From NCBI RefSeq assembly GCF_003692965.1, contig NZ_REHC01000002.1, positions 1 to 64,000 of the forward strand: a DNA stretch of 64,000 bases, in the 5' to 3' direction. Source of the DNA: Lactobacillus sp. ESL0246 (GTDB lineage Bacteria > Bacillota > Bacilli > Lactobacillales > Lactobacillaceae). Each line of letters begins with the position of its first letter. Position 1 is the stretch's first letter. A program made the translations under genes and the position numbers. Of the stretch, positions 25,917-35,282 are shown piece by piece. A model generated the notes under the pieces. It had not been told where the DNA came from. It did no database searches and saw only the letters and a program-made list of their open reading frames with translations.

Positions 25917-27773
25917 ATGAAAAAACTCAAAAAAAAGTTTAAACACTTAACGATTTCAATTAACGCAACTTTGGCAATTGTTTTCATGGCTATGATTATT
26001 GCCACAATTGAAGTTATTGGAGTATATTTTACCAGACAACTTGAACAAAATAGTATTGAAAATTTTCAATCATCAATTCAAGTATTACCAATTGTTACGA
26101 ACCAGCTTTCGGAACAGTTGGTGAAAGACAATAAACATACTAATAGTAATTTGAACCGTATTGTCAACGATTATAGCAATGGTATAGGTACAATTAGTGA
26201 AATTATTGTTGTTGATAACAAGGATATTATTCGTGCAGTATCCAAACTTAATGATAAAAACCGTATAGGCCAGCGTGTCAATAATACTTTGGTTAAACAA
26301 GTCACGTCAACTGGACGTCAAGCAACTAAGGTAGTAAACGATCATGGTGATTATATGGTTCAAATTACGCCTCTAAACGCAGGAAATGGCTCAACTAACA
26401 CTGTGGGTGCGATTTATGTACGAGCCTCGATGCAAGGGGTTTTTAATGATTTGCGTAATATTTCGCTAATGTTTTTGGTTACTTCTTTAGTTGCTGCGGT
26501 ATTGGGTGCAATATTGTCACTAGTGGTCTCACACGCGATTACTAAACCAATCGAAGAGATGCAAAGTCAGGCATTAAATATAGCTGACGGTGATTATTCA
26601 AGTCAGGTAAAAATATATTCAAATGATGAGTTAGGCCAATTGGGGCAAGCTTTTAATACTTTGTCAGTTAGAATTGAGCGTTCGCAGGAAGAATCTGAAA
26701 GTGAGCAGCGTCGACTGGATAGTATTTTATCGCACATGAGCGATGGGGTATTGGCTATGGATCGTCATGGTAATGTTAATGTTGTAAATCAAATGGCACT
26801 TAACTTTTTAAGTATGAGTAAAGACGATATTATTAATAAACCAATTGCAACGGTTCTTGGTTTAAAGGAATCTTCACAGGATTTAATTACTAATCAAAAA
26901 GGAATTGTTATTACTATTAATGCGGGAAGTCGTGATGAGGTTATTTTGCATGCTAGTTTTTCCCTTATTAAACGGGTAACTGGTTTTGTTTCGGGGAGTG
27001 TTTGTGTTTTACATGATATTACTGAGCAACAAAAAAATGAAAATTCACAAAAACAATTTGTTTCTAATGTTTCTCATGAATTGCGAACACCCCTCACGAG
27101 TATGCATGCCTATATTGAAACTTTAAATGAAGGAGCTTGGAAAGATCCAGAAGTAGCTCCCAAGTTTTTGCAAGTTACGCAAGAAGAGACTGAACGTATG
27201 ATTCGGATGATTAGCGAATTACTAAGTTTGTCTCGAATGGATCGAGGTGCGGCCAAGCTGGAATTTGAGTGGGTCAACTTTAATGATTTTGTTGCTCATA
27301 TTTTGGATCGGTTTGACATGATTGTAAAATCAAATGAAAAAGAAGATAAAAAGAAGTATACGATTATCAGGCAATTAGGGACACAAGCACTATGGGTTGA
27401 AATTGATACTGATAAAATGGCGCAAGTTATCGACAATATTATGAATAATGCGATTAAATATTCTCCTAATGGAGGCATAATTACAGTTAATTTGAGCCAT
27501 AAACAAGACAGAATAATTCTAAGCATTACAGATCAAGGGTTAGGAATACCACACGAAGATTTAAATAAGATTTTTGACCGCTTTTACCGTGTAGACAAGG
27601 CACGTTCAAGAGCGCAAGGTGGCACAGGATTAGGTTTGGCAATCGCCAAAGAGATAGTAGATAAACATCATGGTCAACTTTGGGCTAAAAGCAAAGAAGG
27701 GAAAGGCTCGACTTTTTACGTTTCTTTGCCTTATGAGCCAATGAGTGAAGGGGATGATTGGGATGAAGTCTAG
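25917..27773 (+). CDS. walK: WalK (YycG) sensor histidine kinase
   Basis: A 618-residue membrane kinase: transmembrane segments near residues 15-37 and 183-205 enclosing an extracellular sensor, then HAMP, PAS (about 262-370), HisKA with FVSNVSHELRTPLTSM (phospho-His near 387) and a HATPase domain with NNAIKYSPNGG, DQGLGIP and GGTGLGLAI. It phosphorylates WalR. The ATG has almost no ribosome-binding site, unusual for this operon, and follows the attenuator, so expression is probably lower than walR. The end overlaps yycH by 11 nt. Confidence 0.97.
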   Translation: MKKLKKKFKHLTISINATLAIVFMAMIIATIEVIGVYFTRQLEQNSIENFQSSIQVLPIVTNQLSEQLVKDNKHTNSNLNRIVNDYSNGIGTISEIIVVDNKDIIRAVSKLNDKNRIGQRVNNTLVKQVTSTGRQATKVVNDHGDYMVQITPLNAGNGSTNTVGAIYVRASMQGVFNDLRNISLMFLVTSLVAAVLGAILSLVVSHAITKPIEEMQSQALNIADGDYSSQVKIYSNDELGQLGQAFNTLSVRIERSQEESESEQRRLDSILSHMSDGVLAMDRHGNVNVVNQMALNFLSMSKDDIINKPIATVLGLKESSQDLITNQKGIVITINAGSRDEVILHASFSLIKRVTGFVSGSVCVLHDITEQQKNENSQKQFVSNVSHELRTPLTSMHAYIETLNEGAWKDPEVAPKFLQVTQEETERMIRMISELLSLSRMDRGAAKLEFEWVNFNDFVAHILDRFDMIVKSNEKEDKKKYTIIRQLGTQALWVEIDTDKMAQVIDNIMNNAIKYSPNGGIITVNLSHKQDRIILSITDQGLGIPHEDLNKIFDRFYRVDKARSRAQGGTGLGLAIAKEIVDKHHGQLWAKSKEGKGSTFYVSLPYEPMSEGDDWDEV

Positions 27774-29094
27774 GTTTAAACTAGGGGATATTTTATTACT
27801 ATTAGGAACACTATTTGTTTTTATTTTATCAATTATCCTATGGATTTTTATTATGACTAATGATCAATATTTTAGTCATATTAATCAAACTAATAACGTT
27901 ACAGACCAAGAGCATAATCGTAATCGGATAGCTTCTAATTTATATATTCCTACTAGTTCATATGGTTTTAAAAATGGTCAGCTTAACCGATTATATGATT
28001 CAAAAAAAAATCTATCACTGGAATTTGTTAATGAATTGAAGGATGTCAAATATCGGAATATTGAGCAAGCTAGTATTGGCCAAGAAAATTATGAACAATT
28101 TCTTAATAATCCCAAATATATTCAACTGACTTTTCCCAATGAAATTAGTGCAGATGTTCTTACAAAGAAGAAGTTAACTCAAATTAATCCAAAATTTCGG
28201 CGCATATTTATTTCAAATAATAACCATTACTTTTATTTAGGAAATGATCGAACGTTTACCATCTATCGTATTGATCTGTATAATGCTAACTTTTCACGGT
28301 TACGTAGCTTTGCGCGTAATGCACAAGGCAAGTTACCTGTCAAATTTGTCCATTTAAAAGACAACTATGAAGTTTTTTATACACAACAGCAACATTGGCG
28401 AGTTTATAGTTACTTGACCAATAGTCAAAATAATTCATATTTTGTATCGCGACTTTTAGGAACAGCTCATGTGACGGCTCGCTCAAATAAAAATGGCTGG
28501 ACGACATATTCACTTAATTACTACACTAAATTACGTGTGCCACAAAATAGTACTAATCGTCATAACTTTTTATACACACGTTATGAAAAAAGTCAGGCCA
28601 AAACTGTGAGTGACCAACTTTTAGATAGTGTGGAATACGTTCATAAAATAGGTTTGAGTGAACAGGATTTACGCTACTTTGATTTTGGTGATGGTTCAGT
28701 TGACTATATTAATTATATCGAAGGGCTTCCGGTTTTTATGGATGATCACAATGTGCAAGTAAAGACAACTTTTACGCAGGATGCTGTTGAATTAGCATTT
28801 AATAATATTGATTTACAGATCCCGATTCCATTTGATGGTCAAACGCGTACATTGCCGCCTAGTGCAGAAGTAATGCAGAGTTTGATTGCTGCTGGTATGA
28901 AAAAGTCGGAAATTCAACGAGTAATCGTTGCTTTCCGCGTCGAGCAAGATAATAGTCATGATAATTTGATTAATTTGATTCCTGTATATTATGTTAAAGC
29001 TTATGACCAATGGAGAAGTGTTTCTGAATGGGGAAAGCAGAATTTTAGTAATTTAAACAAAATCAGTTCAGTAAAATCAGAAGAGGGGAAATAG
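27763..29094 (+). CDS. yycH: YycH, WalK accessory membrane protein
   Basis: A 443-residue YycH-family protein: one N-terminal transmembrane helix (LGDILLLLGTLFVFILSII) and a large extracytoplasmic domain. With YycI it binds the WalK membrane segment and tunes kinase activity. ATG 27763 is preferred, with GAAGGGG 9 nt upstream inside walK; two earlier in-frame starts leave no room for it. Confidence 0.92.
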   Translation: MKSRFKLGDILLLLGTLFVFILSIILWIFIMTNDQYFSHINQTNNVTDQEHNRNRIASNLYIPTSSYGFKNGQLNRLYDSKKNLSLEFVNELKDVKYRNIEQASIGQENYEQFLNNPKYIQLTFPNEISADVLTKKKLTQINPKFRRIFISNNNHYFYLGNDRTFTIYRIDLYNANFSRLRSFARNAQGKLPVKFVHLKDNYEVFYTQQQHWRVYSYLTNSQNNSYFVSRLLGTAHVTARSNKNGWTTYSLNYYTKLRVPQNSTNRHNFLYTRYEKSQAKTVSDQLLDSVEYVHKIGLSEQDLRYFDFGDGSVDYINYIEGLPVFMDDHNVQVKTTFTQDAVELAFNNIDLQIPIPFDGQTRTLPPSAEVMQSLIAAGMKKSEIQRVIVAFRVEQDNSHDNLINLIPVYYVKAYDQWRSVSEWGKQNFSNLNKISSVKSEEGK

Positions 29095-29095
29095 G

Positions 29096-29917
29096 ATGGA
29101 TCGAAAAAGAATTGAGTGGCTGATCTTTGTTATTTTCTTATTAATTGACCTTTACCTTGGATTTGAGATTTGGCGTTCACCAATTAGTTTAGGCAATACA
29201 TCTGGCTTAACGACTACCAGCATTCGATCAGAGATGAGAGCAGATGGAATTGATCTTCCGCCACATATTTCACATAAACAGCAGTCGGGCTACTATTTGG
29301 CCGCTAGAAAACATGACTATCTTTCCCCCAAGGCAGATAGTTTAACAAACGTAAGCATTCACTATTCAAAAAATGATAATGAATTAACAGGTACGCCCAA
29401 AGCTCTTGTTTTATCTAGCGGTAACAAGAAAAAAACTTTGCAACAATTAGAGGATTTTAAGAACGATCCAAGAAATGTTCCTTATGGTAAACAGTTCAAA
29501 TATAATCCAAGTCTATCAAGTGAAACTACATATTGCTATGTTCAAACTACAGATTATGGACCAATTTATGATAACGATGCGCAGTTAACTATTAATGTAC
29601 ATGCTGGTCAAATTGTTAACTATACGATTTCTTATATGGGTCCAATTAGTGCAGTTCGTGAGCCACAATTGATCATTAGTGCATGGCATGCAGTTAAAGC
29701 AATGTATACTGATCGTGAAATTGTCAATAATTCACGTGTCTTGAAGGTTAGTCTTGGTTACTCAAAATTAACAGAAGTTCGTGGTAATATAATTTTGCTT
29801 CCAACTTGGTTAATTTTAGTCGAAAATAAAACAACTAAAAATATAACGGTTAAAAGAGTTAATGCTTTCACAGCACAAATCTTGCAAGGTAGCTCGTATA
29901 ATATCCAAAAAAATTAG
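29096..29917 (+). CDS. yycI: YycI, WalK accessory membrane protein
   Basis: A 273-residue YycI-family protein with an N-terminal transmembrane helix (WLIFVIFLLIDLYLGFEIW) and an extracytoplasmic YycH/YycI fold. It starts one base after yycH ends; GAGGGGAAATAGG serves as ribosome-binding region. Works with YycH on WalK. Confidence 0.92.
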   Translation: MDRKRIEWLIFVIFLLIDLYLGFEIWRSPISLGNTSGLTTTSIRSEMRADGIDLPPHISHKQQSGYYLAARKHDYLSPKADSLTNVSIHYSKNDNELTGTPKALVLSSGNKKKTLQQLEDFKNDPRNVPYGKQFKYNPSLSSETTYCYVQTTDYGPIYDNDAQLTINVHAGQIVNYTISYMGPISAVREPQLIISAWHAVKAMYTDREIVNNSRVLKVSLGYSKLTEVRGNIILLPTWLILVENKTTKNITVKRVNAFTAQILQGSSYNIQKN

Positions 29918-29933
29918 AAAGAAGGTAGCTGTT

Positions 29934-30731
29934 GTGAGGGTTTCTATTTTAGCTAGTGGTTCAACTGGAAATACAAGTTTAATTGAAACAAGTCAGCATA
30001 AGATTTTAATGGATGCTGGATTATCTGGCAAAAAAATTCAGTCATTGTTAGCCAAAATCGGTGTTGATATTAATGATATTGATATGATTTTTTTGAGCCA
30101 TGACCATTCTGATCATAGTAAAGGCTTGGGGGTTTTATTACGACGTTATCCTCAAATGGATGCTTTTACTAACAGTGGAACTTGGAAATATTTAAATAAA
30201 ACTCAGAAAATTGGTAAGCTCCCAGTTGAACAAGTTAATATTATTGAGCCGGGGCAAACAAAAACTTTTGGTGATCTTGATGTAACAGCATTTGCAACAA
30301 GTCATGATGCGGCTGAGCCGCAGTATTATGTTTTTACTAGTGATGGAAAACGGATGGTCTTTTTAACAGATACGGGATATGTATCTCAAAGAGTAAAAAG
30401 TGTTATTACTGATGCGGATGCCTATTTAATGGAATTTAACTATGATGATATGATGTTACGCAACGGACCATATTCTTGGTCATTAAAACACCGAATTTTA
30501 TCTGATGTTGGTCATTTATCAAACGTGGAAGCTGGAGAAGCCTTGCTTGATGTGGTATCAAACAAGACAGAACATATTTTTTTGGCTCATCGGAGTCAGC
30601 ATAATAATACTGCAAAACTTGCCTATCAAGCTGCTAAGCAAATCTTAGTTAATGGGGATGCCTGTTTACCCAGTGATGTTAAAATTATTATGACTGATTC
30701 AGAGGAGCCAACAGACTTAATACAAATTTAA
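29934..30731 (+). CDS. walJ: WalJ (YycJ) metallo-beta-lactamase-fold protein
   Basis: A 265-residue MBL-fold hydrolase with the metal motif SHDHSDHSKG (HxHxDH) near residue 58 and downstream metal ligands (TSHDA, TDTGY). YycJ proteins act in DNA repair/replication-linked nuclease functions and are always next to walRK. The start is GTG 29934 (MRVSILASGSTGN), with GAAGG about 9 nt upstream. Confidence 0.93.
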   Translation: MRVSILASGSTGNTSLIETSQHKILMDAGLSGKKIQSLLAKIGVDINDIDMIFLSHDHSDHSKGLGVLLRRYPQMDAFTNSGTWKYLNKTQKIGKLPVEQVNIIEPGQTKTFGDLDVTAFATSHDAAEPQYYVFTSDGKRMVFLTDTGYVSQRVKSVITDADAYLMEFNYDDMMLRNGPYSWSLKHRILSDVGHLSNVEAGEALLDVVSNKTEHIFLAHRSQHNNTAKLAYQAAKQILVNGDACLPSDVKIIMTDSEEPTDLIQI

Positions 30732-30797
30732 CAGGTTTATTAACAACTTTTTTAAGGTTTATTGGTATATTAATCAAAGTTATCTAAAGGAGATTAA

Positions 30798-31985
30798 ATG
30801 ATGGAAAAACATAATGGGATTGTCAAAACAGCCATTGTTGGCGTAGTTGCAGGAATTATTGGTGGTGGTGTATCCTACGCTACCTTAGATCGAATCAATA
30901 CCGCAAGTTTTAATAATGATGCTCAGACTAGTATTAGCTCTAACAGTGCCAAGACTTCTAAAAACAGTGCTAAGACCAGTGGGACAATGACTCCTGCTTA
31001 TAATGATGTCAGAGGTGCGGTAGTATCGGTTATCAATATGAAACGTCAACGTAGCAGTAGCAACTCCTTATTCGATATTTTTGGTGATGATGAGCCTAAT
31101 AAAGACAAAGGTAAGTTGCAGACTTATAGTGAGGGTTCTGGTGTAATCTACATGAAAAGTGGCAATAAGGGCTATATTGTGACTAATAATCATGTTGTTT
31201 CTGGTAGTGACAGAATCCAGGTCATGTTATCCAATGGTAAAACTGTGAACGCGCGAATTGTAGGTACAGATGCTACCACTGATTTAGCAGTCTTATCGAT
31301 TGATGCCAGTCATGTTACTCAAACTGCTGAATTTGGTGATTCTAAGAGTCTACAAGCTGGTCAAACTGTAATTGCGGTCGGATCCCCTCTAGGTAGCGAA
31401 TATGCCTCTACAGTTACCCAAGGAATAATTTCTGCTCCGGTACGTAACATCACAACTTCTTCAGCAAACCAGCAAACTGTTATTCAAACTGATGCGGCAA
31501 TTAATCCAGGTAATTCAGGAGGAGCACTAGTTAATTCTGCCGGTCAAGTAATTGGAATTAGTTCAATGAAACTAGCACAATCTGGTGATGGCACATCTGT
31601 GGAAGGAATGGGTTTTGCTATTCCTTCTAACGAGGTCGTTACGATTGTTAATCAATTGGTTAAGAAAGGAAAGATTGTTAGACCACAATTAGGTGTTAAG
31701 GTAATTGCGCTACAAGGAATCCCAAATAGCTATCGCAAACAACTTAATATCAAATCCAATTTGAAGACGGGCATTTATATTGCTGAAGTAACGAAACGTA
31801 GTGCGGCTCAGGTAGCTGGATTAAAAACAGGTGATGTCATTGTAAAAGTTGACAACAAGTCTGTCTCTGATGTAGCATCGTTACACAGTATTTTGTATAA
31901 TCATAAAGTCGGTGATAACGTTGATGTTATCGTTAATCGCAATGGTAAAGAGCTTAATTTGCATGTTAAATTGCAGGCAGATTAA
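30798..31985 (+). CDS. htrA: HtrA/DegP-type serine protease
   Basis: A 395-residue membrane-anchored protease: transmembrane segment at residues 8-30, Ser/Asn-rich linker, trypsin-like domain with His132 (TNNHVV), Asp162 (TTDLAVL) and Ser240 (NPGNSGGAL), and one PDZ domain from about 295 (GIYIAEV, AGLKTGDVIVKV). It degrades or refolds misfolded exported proteins. AAAGGAG ribosome-binding site; either of two adjacent ATGs could start it. Placement after walJ is conserved in lactobacilli. Confidence 0.96.
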   Translation: MMEKHNGIVKTAIVGVVAGIIGGGVSYATLDRINTASFNNDAQTSISSNSAKTSKNSAKTSGTMTPAYNDVRGAVVSVINMKRQRSSSNSLFDIFGDDEPNKDKGKLQTYSEGSGVIYMKSGNKGYIVTNNHVVSGSDRIQVMLSNGKTVNARIVGTDATTDLAVLSIDASHVTQTAEFGDSKSLQAGQTVIAVGSPLGSEYASTVTQGIISAPVRNITTSSANQQTVIQTDAAINPGNSGGALVNSAGQVIGISSMKLAQSGDGTSVEGMGFAIPSNEVVTIVNQLVKKGKIVRPQLGVKVIALQGIPNSYRKQLNIKSNLKTGIYIAEVTKRSAAQVAGLKTGDVIVKVDNKSVSDVASLHSILYNHKVGDNVDVIVNRNGKELNLHVKLQAD

Positions 31986-32020
31986 GGTGAGTAGTATTTT
32001 GTAATTAGATAATAAAATAG

Positions 32021-32059
32021 GCTATACTGAGCGGTTTTTAATGCAAGTATAGCTTTTTT
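32021..32059 (+). terminator. Terminator of htrA
   Basis: GCTATACT (32021-32028) pairs with AGTATAGC (32046-32053), followed by TTTTTT. Confidence 0.8.
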
Positions 32060-32144
32060 GTTAATAATTTAAATGCGAAACAATATAATGTTCGCTTTTT
32101 TAAGCTGTCAAGGCAAATGCTTTTAAGGTAAAGTTGTTAACAAC

Positions 32145-32433
32145 TGTGGAAAACTTTGTGGATTGTGCATAAATTGATAAAATAAGCTCAAAAATGCTGT
32201 GGATAATCTGTGGATTGTGTGTAAATAATAAAACAGTAAAATTTGTTAAAATACTTATTAAGGCTTATATATTAGCTTTAAGGGATTTAAAGTTTGTAAA
32301 ATTGAATAACCACAATAAATTTGTGAGTAAAAAAAGTTGTAAAAGATCAAAAAAATCAAGAACCACAAGTTAAGATAGTGTTTTATATTACAACCACAAA
32401 ATGTTGATTTGTGTTTTTCACAGGTGTGGAAAA
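32145..32433. promoter_or_regulatory. Cluster of DnaA-box-like sequences
   Basis: The 481-bp gap between htrA and rlmH is AT-rich and holds one exact DnaA box (TGTGGATAA, 32198-32206) and seven near matches: TGTGGAAAA 32145, TGTGGATTG 32157 and 32209, ATAACCACA 32306, AGAACCACA 32359, ACAACCACA 32390, TGTGGAAAA 32425. Both orientations occur, left half in one and middle in the other. dnaA is not in the window, so this is more likely a DnaA-binding or titration region than oriC itself. Confidence 0.6.
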
Positions 32434-32466
32434 ACATAGTGGAAAGATTGGGAATTGAGGGATAAA

Positions 32467-32952
32467 ATGGCGATAAAGATAAAAATTATTTGTGTTGGTA
32501 AGCTAAAAGAAAAGTATTTTAAGGATGCAATTGCAGAATATCAGAAGCGACTCAGTCGCTTTGCCCAAATTGAAGTAATTCAGGTTCCTGATGAGCAAGC
32601 TCCTGAGAAGTTAAGTGTAGCAGAGCAAGATAAGGTTAAAGAAATTGAAGGTCAACGAATTCTACAAAAAATTAGAGATAAAGAATATGTTTTTGTTACC
32701 GCAATCAAAGGTAAGCAAAGTTCTAGTGAAGAATTTGCTCAAGAAATTAACAATTTAGCAATCTATGGTCATTCAAATATTACTTTTGTTGTTGGAGGAA
32801 GTCTCGGAACAAGTCAAGCTGTAAATGAACGTGGGGATGAATTACTAAGTTTTGGTAAATTGACATTACCTCATCAATTAATGCGAGTGGTATTAATTGA
32901 ACAAATTTACCGTGCGTTCATGATTATTAGTGGTAGTCCTTATCATAAATAA
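32467..32952 (+). CDS. rlmH: 23S rRNA pseudouridine-1915 N3-methyltransferase RlmH
   Basis: A 161-residue SPOUT-class methyltransferase. Signatures: [12 protein letters not shown] at the N-terminus, TFVVGGSLG (knot, AdoMet loop), [22 protein letters not shown] and the end GSPYHK. GAGGG upstream selects ATG 32467 over an earlier in-frame TTG. In staphylococci the 3' end of this gene is the SCCmec attachment site; no such element is seen here. Confidence 0.97.
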   Translation: MAIKIKIICVGKLKEKYFKDAIAEYQKRLSRFAQIEVIQVPDEQAPEKLSVAEQDKVKEIEGQRILQKIRDKEYVFVTAIKGKQSSSEEFAQEINNLAIYGHSNITFVVGGSLGTSQAVNERGDELLSFGKLTLPHQLMRVVLIEQIYRAFMIISGSPYHK

Positions 32953-32989
32953 AAAAGTAGTCATATCAAAACGATCATTTTTTATTAAG

Positions 32990-33643
32990 CTAATGCAATA
33001 TAAATAGGCTTAAGTTAACTATTAGCAAAATTATAATACTTATAGTCCAATCACTTACCTTAATCGGTATTTTTATAATTACTGAACGTGTTGCATTCTC
33101 ATGATAGCCATGAGACTCCATTCCTTGAGCCAAGTTTTCAGCAGAATTTAGGGCTACAAGAATTGCTTTGAAATATAGAGTAGGTGACCAGAAACCAAGG
33201 TAAATACCCCGCATCATTGCAGCCGTGCGAATTTGCCTAATTGCTTGTTTAATTTGTGGCACAATGTTGAGGGCTGCTAAAACCCCATAAGCGAATTTGC
33301 TTGGTAAATGAAAATTTTGTTCGAAAGAGCGAGCCATTTGTTCGGCACTGGTATCAACTGCTACGCAATAAATTGTTAAAGTGTAGACGTAAATACGACT
33401 AGATAAGCTGAGAGCATTGGTTAAATTTGGTTGTGGCGCAAACCAATATAGGGTGGCAAAGATAGTAACTGCCGCTAGTAGTGGGGCAAACAACGTTATA
33501 AGTAAGTTTTTCAATTTAACATGCTTAATTAGTAAGTAAATAATACTGATGCTGATAATTAGGAAGTTGGTTGCCAAACTGGACTCAAAAGATATTTCTA
33601 AAGAAATAATTAATGCTAAGAGAAATTTAAAACTAGGGTTCAA
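32990..33643 (-). CDS. ECF transporter T component (YkoC/CbiQ-like)
   Basis: A 217-residue membrane protein with about five to six helices and the cytoplasmic coupling segment AAMMRGIYLG (the Ala-Arg-Gly coupling motif of EcfT). It begins at TTG with GAGG 7 nt upstream, 9 nt after the ATPase gene. The upstream TPP riboswitch marks the pair as a thiamine or thiamine-precursor transporter (YkoC-like). Confidence 0.85.
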   Translation of the reverse strand: MNPSFKFLLALIISLEISFESSLATNFLIISISIIYLLIKHVKLKNLLITLFAPLLAAVTIFATLYWFAPQPNLTNALSLSSRIYVYTLTIYCVAVDTSAEQMARSFEQNFHLPSKFAYGVLAALNIVPQIKQAIRQIRTAAMMRGIYLGFWSPTLYFKAILVALNSAENLAQGMESHGYHENATRSVIIKIPIKVSDWTISIIILLIVNLSLFILH

Positions 33644-33652
33644 TGGTATACC

Positions 33653-35008
33653 TCATTTAGTGACATAAGTTAATTGATGATTAGCTAAAACAAGATGATA
33701 GTCACACCAACTAGCAAGGTTAGTTAATTCATGACTGATAATAAGTAGTGTTTGTTTCCTGTCTATTTGACTTTGTCTTAATAATTTCATGACTTGAAGT
33801 GCCGAGTCTTGATCAAGCCCACTGAGTGGCTCATCTAAGAGTAGTACCTTCTGGTTAGAGATTAACATTAGTAGTATTTGTAATTTCTTTTGTTGTCCAC
33901 CCGAAAGAGAATAAACTACCTGATCTAGAAGTTGATCTAAATTCAAGTTTACTAAAGCTTGCTGAATTTTTTGATCAGTGAAAAAATTGTCAGAGCGTTG
34001 CTTCTTGCTCAGATTTAGTTCATCTAGTACAGTAATATTAATAAATTGATCGGTTGCTTCTTGGAAAACTTGCCCAACTTGCCGTAAATATTTGCGGGGC
34101 GAAAGTTGACAAATTTCTTGTTTGTTAAAAGTTAAGTTGCCTTCATAAGGTAGCATTTGGGTTAATGCTTCAAATAGTGAGGTTTTTCCTGCGCCGTTTG
34201 CCCCAGTAATTAATGTTGTTTTGCCAGCAATAATTTGTAATTCGTGTTGGGATAATAATAATCGATTTTGTTTGATTTCAGTATTGGCGAAAGTAAAGCA
34301 ACTACTTTCATGCACTGGAATGGAGAAAGAATAGGTAGGATGTTGATCATTAGTGTGCAGTAGCAGCTTTTTTTCTTTTTCTTTTAGTTTGACAATCGTT
34401 TTATCACGAAACTGAAACAAGTTGTCGCAAATTCCGACATAATCACTAAGAATGTGATCGCTAAGAAAGATTGTTTTGCCTAAATCACGCAGATGAGCCA
34501 ATTTGGTAATTAAGAATTTACGAGTGGTGGGATCGCAACTAGCGAAAGGCTCATCCAATAAAAAAACATCAACATCCATTGCTACAAGTACTGCCAGGGC
34601 AACACGCTGCTGTTCGCCTCCTGACATAGTATTAATTTTTTGATCAAGTAAATGGCTAATCCCGGCAAAATTGACAGCTTGTTGTAATCTTGTTGGGTAT
34701 TTCTCACGACTAATTTGTAAGTTTTCTAAAGCAAAAACAATTTCCTCTCGAGGAGTTGCCATTGTAAATTGTTCACTAGCTTTTTGAAACATCATCGCAG
34801 TTTGAAGGTTATCCAAGTTAATCGAACCACTAATTGTACCGGCATATTTAGGATAGAGTTGTGCTAGTATTTTTAAAAAGGTTGATTTGCCACATCCTGA
34901 GGGTCCGATTAATAGCGAAAATTCACCTGTTGGGATGGACAAATTAGTTTGTTCTAAAATAGTATTTTGTTTATCATATGAAAAAGTCAAATTTTTACTT
35001 GTAATCAA
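33653..35008 (-). CDS. ECF transporter double ATPase (YkoD-like)
   Basis: A 451-residue protein with two ABC ATPase domains fused in tandem: Walker A GPSGCGKST near residue 35 and GANGAGKTS near 275, signatures MSGGEQQR and LSGGQQKK, Walker B VFLLDEP and VLLLDEP. Such fused A-A' subunits are typical of YkoD. The likely start is TTG 35008, with GAGG 6 nt upstream; the longer reading to 35068 would run through the riboswitch expression platform. Energises EcfT (32990). No S component lies between riboswitch and this gene, where ykoE usually is. Confidence 0.88.
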   Translation of the reverse strand: MITSKNLTFSYDKQNTILEQTNLSIPTGEFSLLIGPSGCGKSTFLKILAQLYPKYAGTISGSINLDNLQTAMMFQKASEQFTMATPREEIVFALENLQISREKYPTRLQQAVNFAGISHLLDQKINTMSGGEQQRVALAVLVAMDVDVFLLDEPFASCDPTTRKFLITKLAHLRDLGKTIFLSDHILSDYVGICDNLFQFRDKTIVKLKEKEKKLLLHTNDQHPTYSFSIPVHESSCFTFANTEIKQNRLLLSQHELQIIAGKTTLITGANGAGKTSLFEALTQMLPYEGNLTFNKQEICQLSPRKYLRQVGQVFQEATDQFINITVLDELNLSKKQRSDNFFTDQKIQQALVNLNLDQLLDQVVYSLSGGQQKKLQILLMLISNQKVLLLDEPLSGLDQDSALQVMKLLRQSQIDRKQTLLIISHELTNLASWCDYHLVLANHQLTYVTK

Positions 35009-35060
35009 TTTTATCCTCAATATAAAAAAAGCCATCATAACCAAAAGGGTCTGACGACAT

Positions 35061-35149
35061 GAAATCATTAATTTTCCCTTCGCTGGTATTAACCATAGCA
35101 GGTTCAGCGGGTATATTCTCAGCCTCTTGGCACCCCGATAATTGATTTC
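35061..35149 (-). promoter_or_regulatory. TPP riboswitch (THI element)
   Basis: Read on the minus strand the conserved TPP aptamer parts appear in order: CGGGGTGCC, GGCTGAGA, ATACCC, TGAACCTG, GGTTAATACC and GCGAAGGGAA. The outer helix pairs GAAATCA at the 5' side with TGATTTC at the 3' side. A run of seven T (minus strand, near 35023-35029) and the GAGG of the ATPase gene follow, so thiamine pyrophosphate should switch off the ECF genes. Confidence 0.93.
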
Positions 35150-35282
35150 ATTATATCTAAAAGCAGGTTTACTGTCTAGTAGAAGAAATTTTTTATAATG
35201 GGATAGTTATTGACCAGTAGGATAAAATTCATTAATATATAATAAAATTATAAAGCAGTCACTATTTAAAGAAGGTGAATTT

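Noticed and set aside
32145-32433. Reading the DnaA-box cluster as the chromosomal origin
   Set aside because: dnaA and dnaN are not next to it, and only one box is exact, so it is reported only as a DnaA-binding candidate.
32455-32952. SCC-type attachment site at the end of rlmH
   Set aside because: No integrase, cassette or direct repeat is present next to rlmH.
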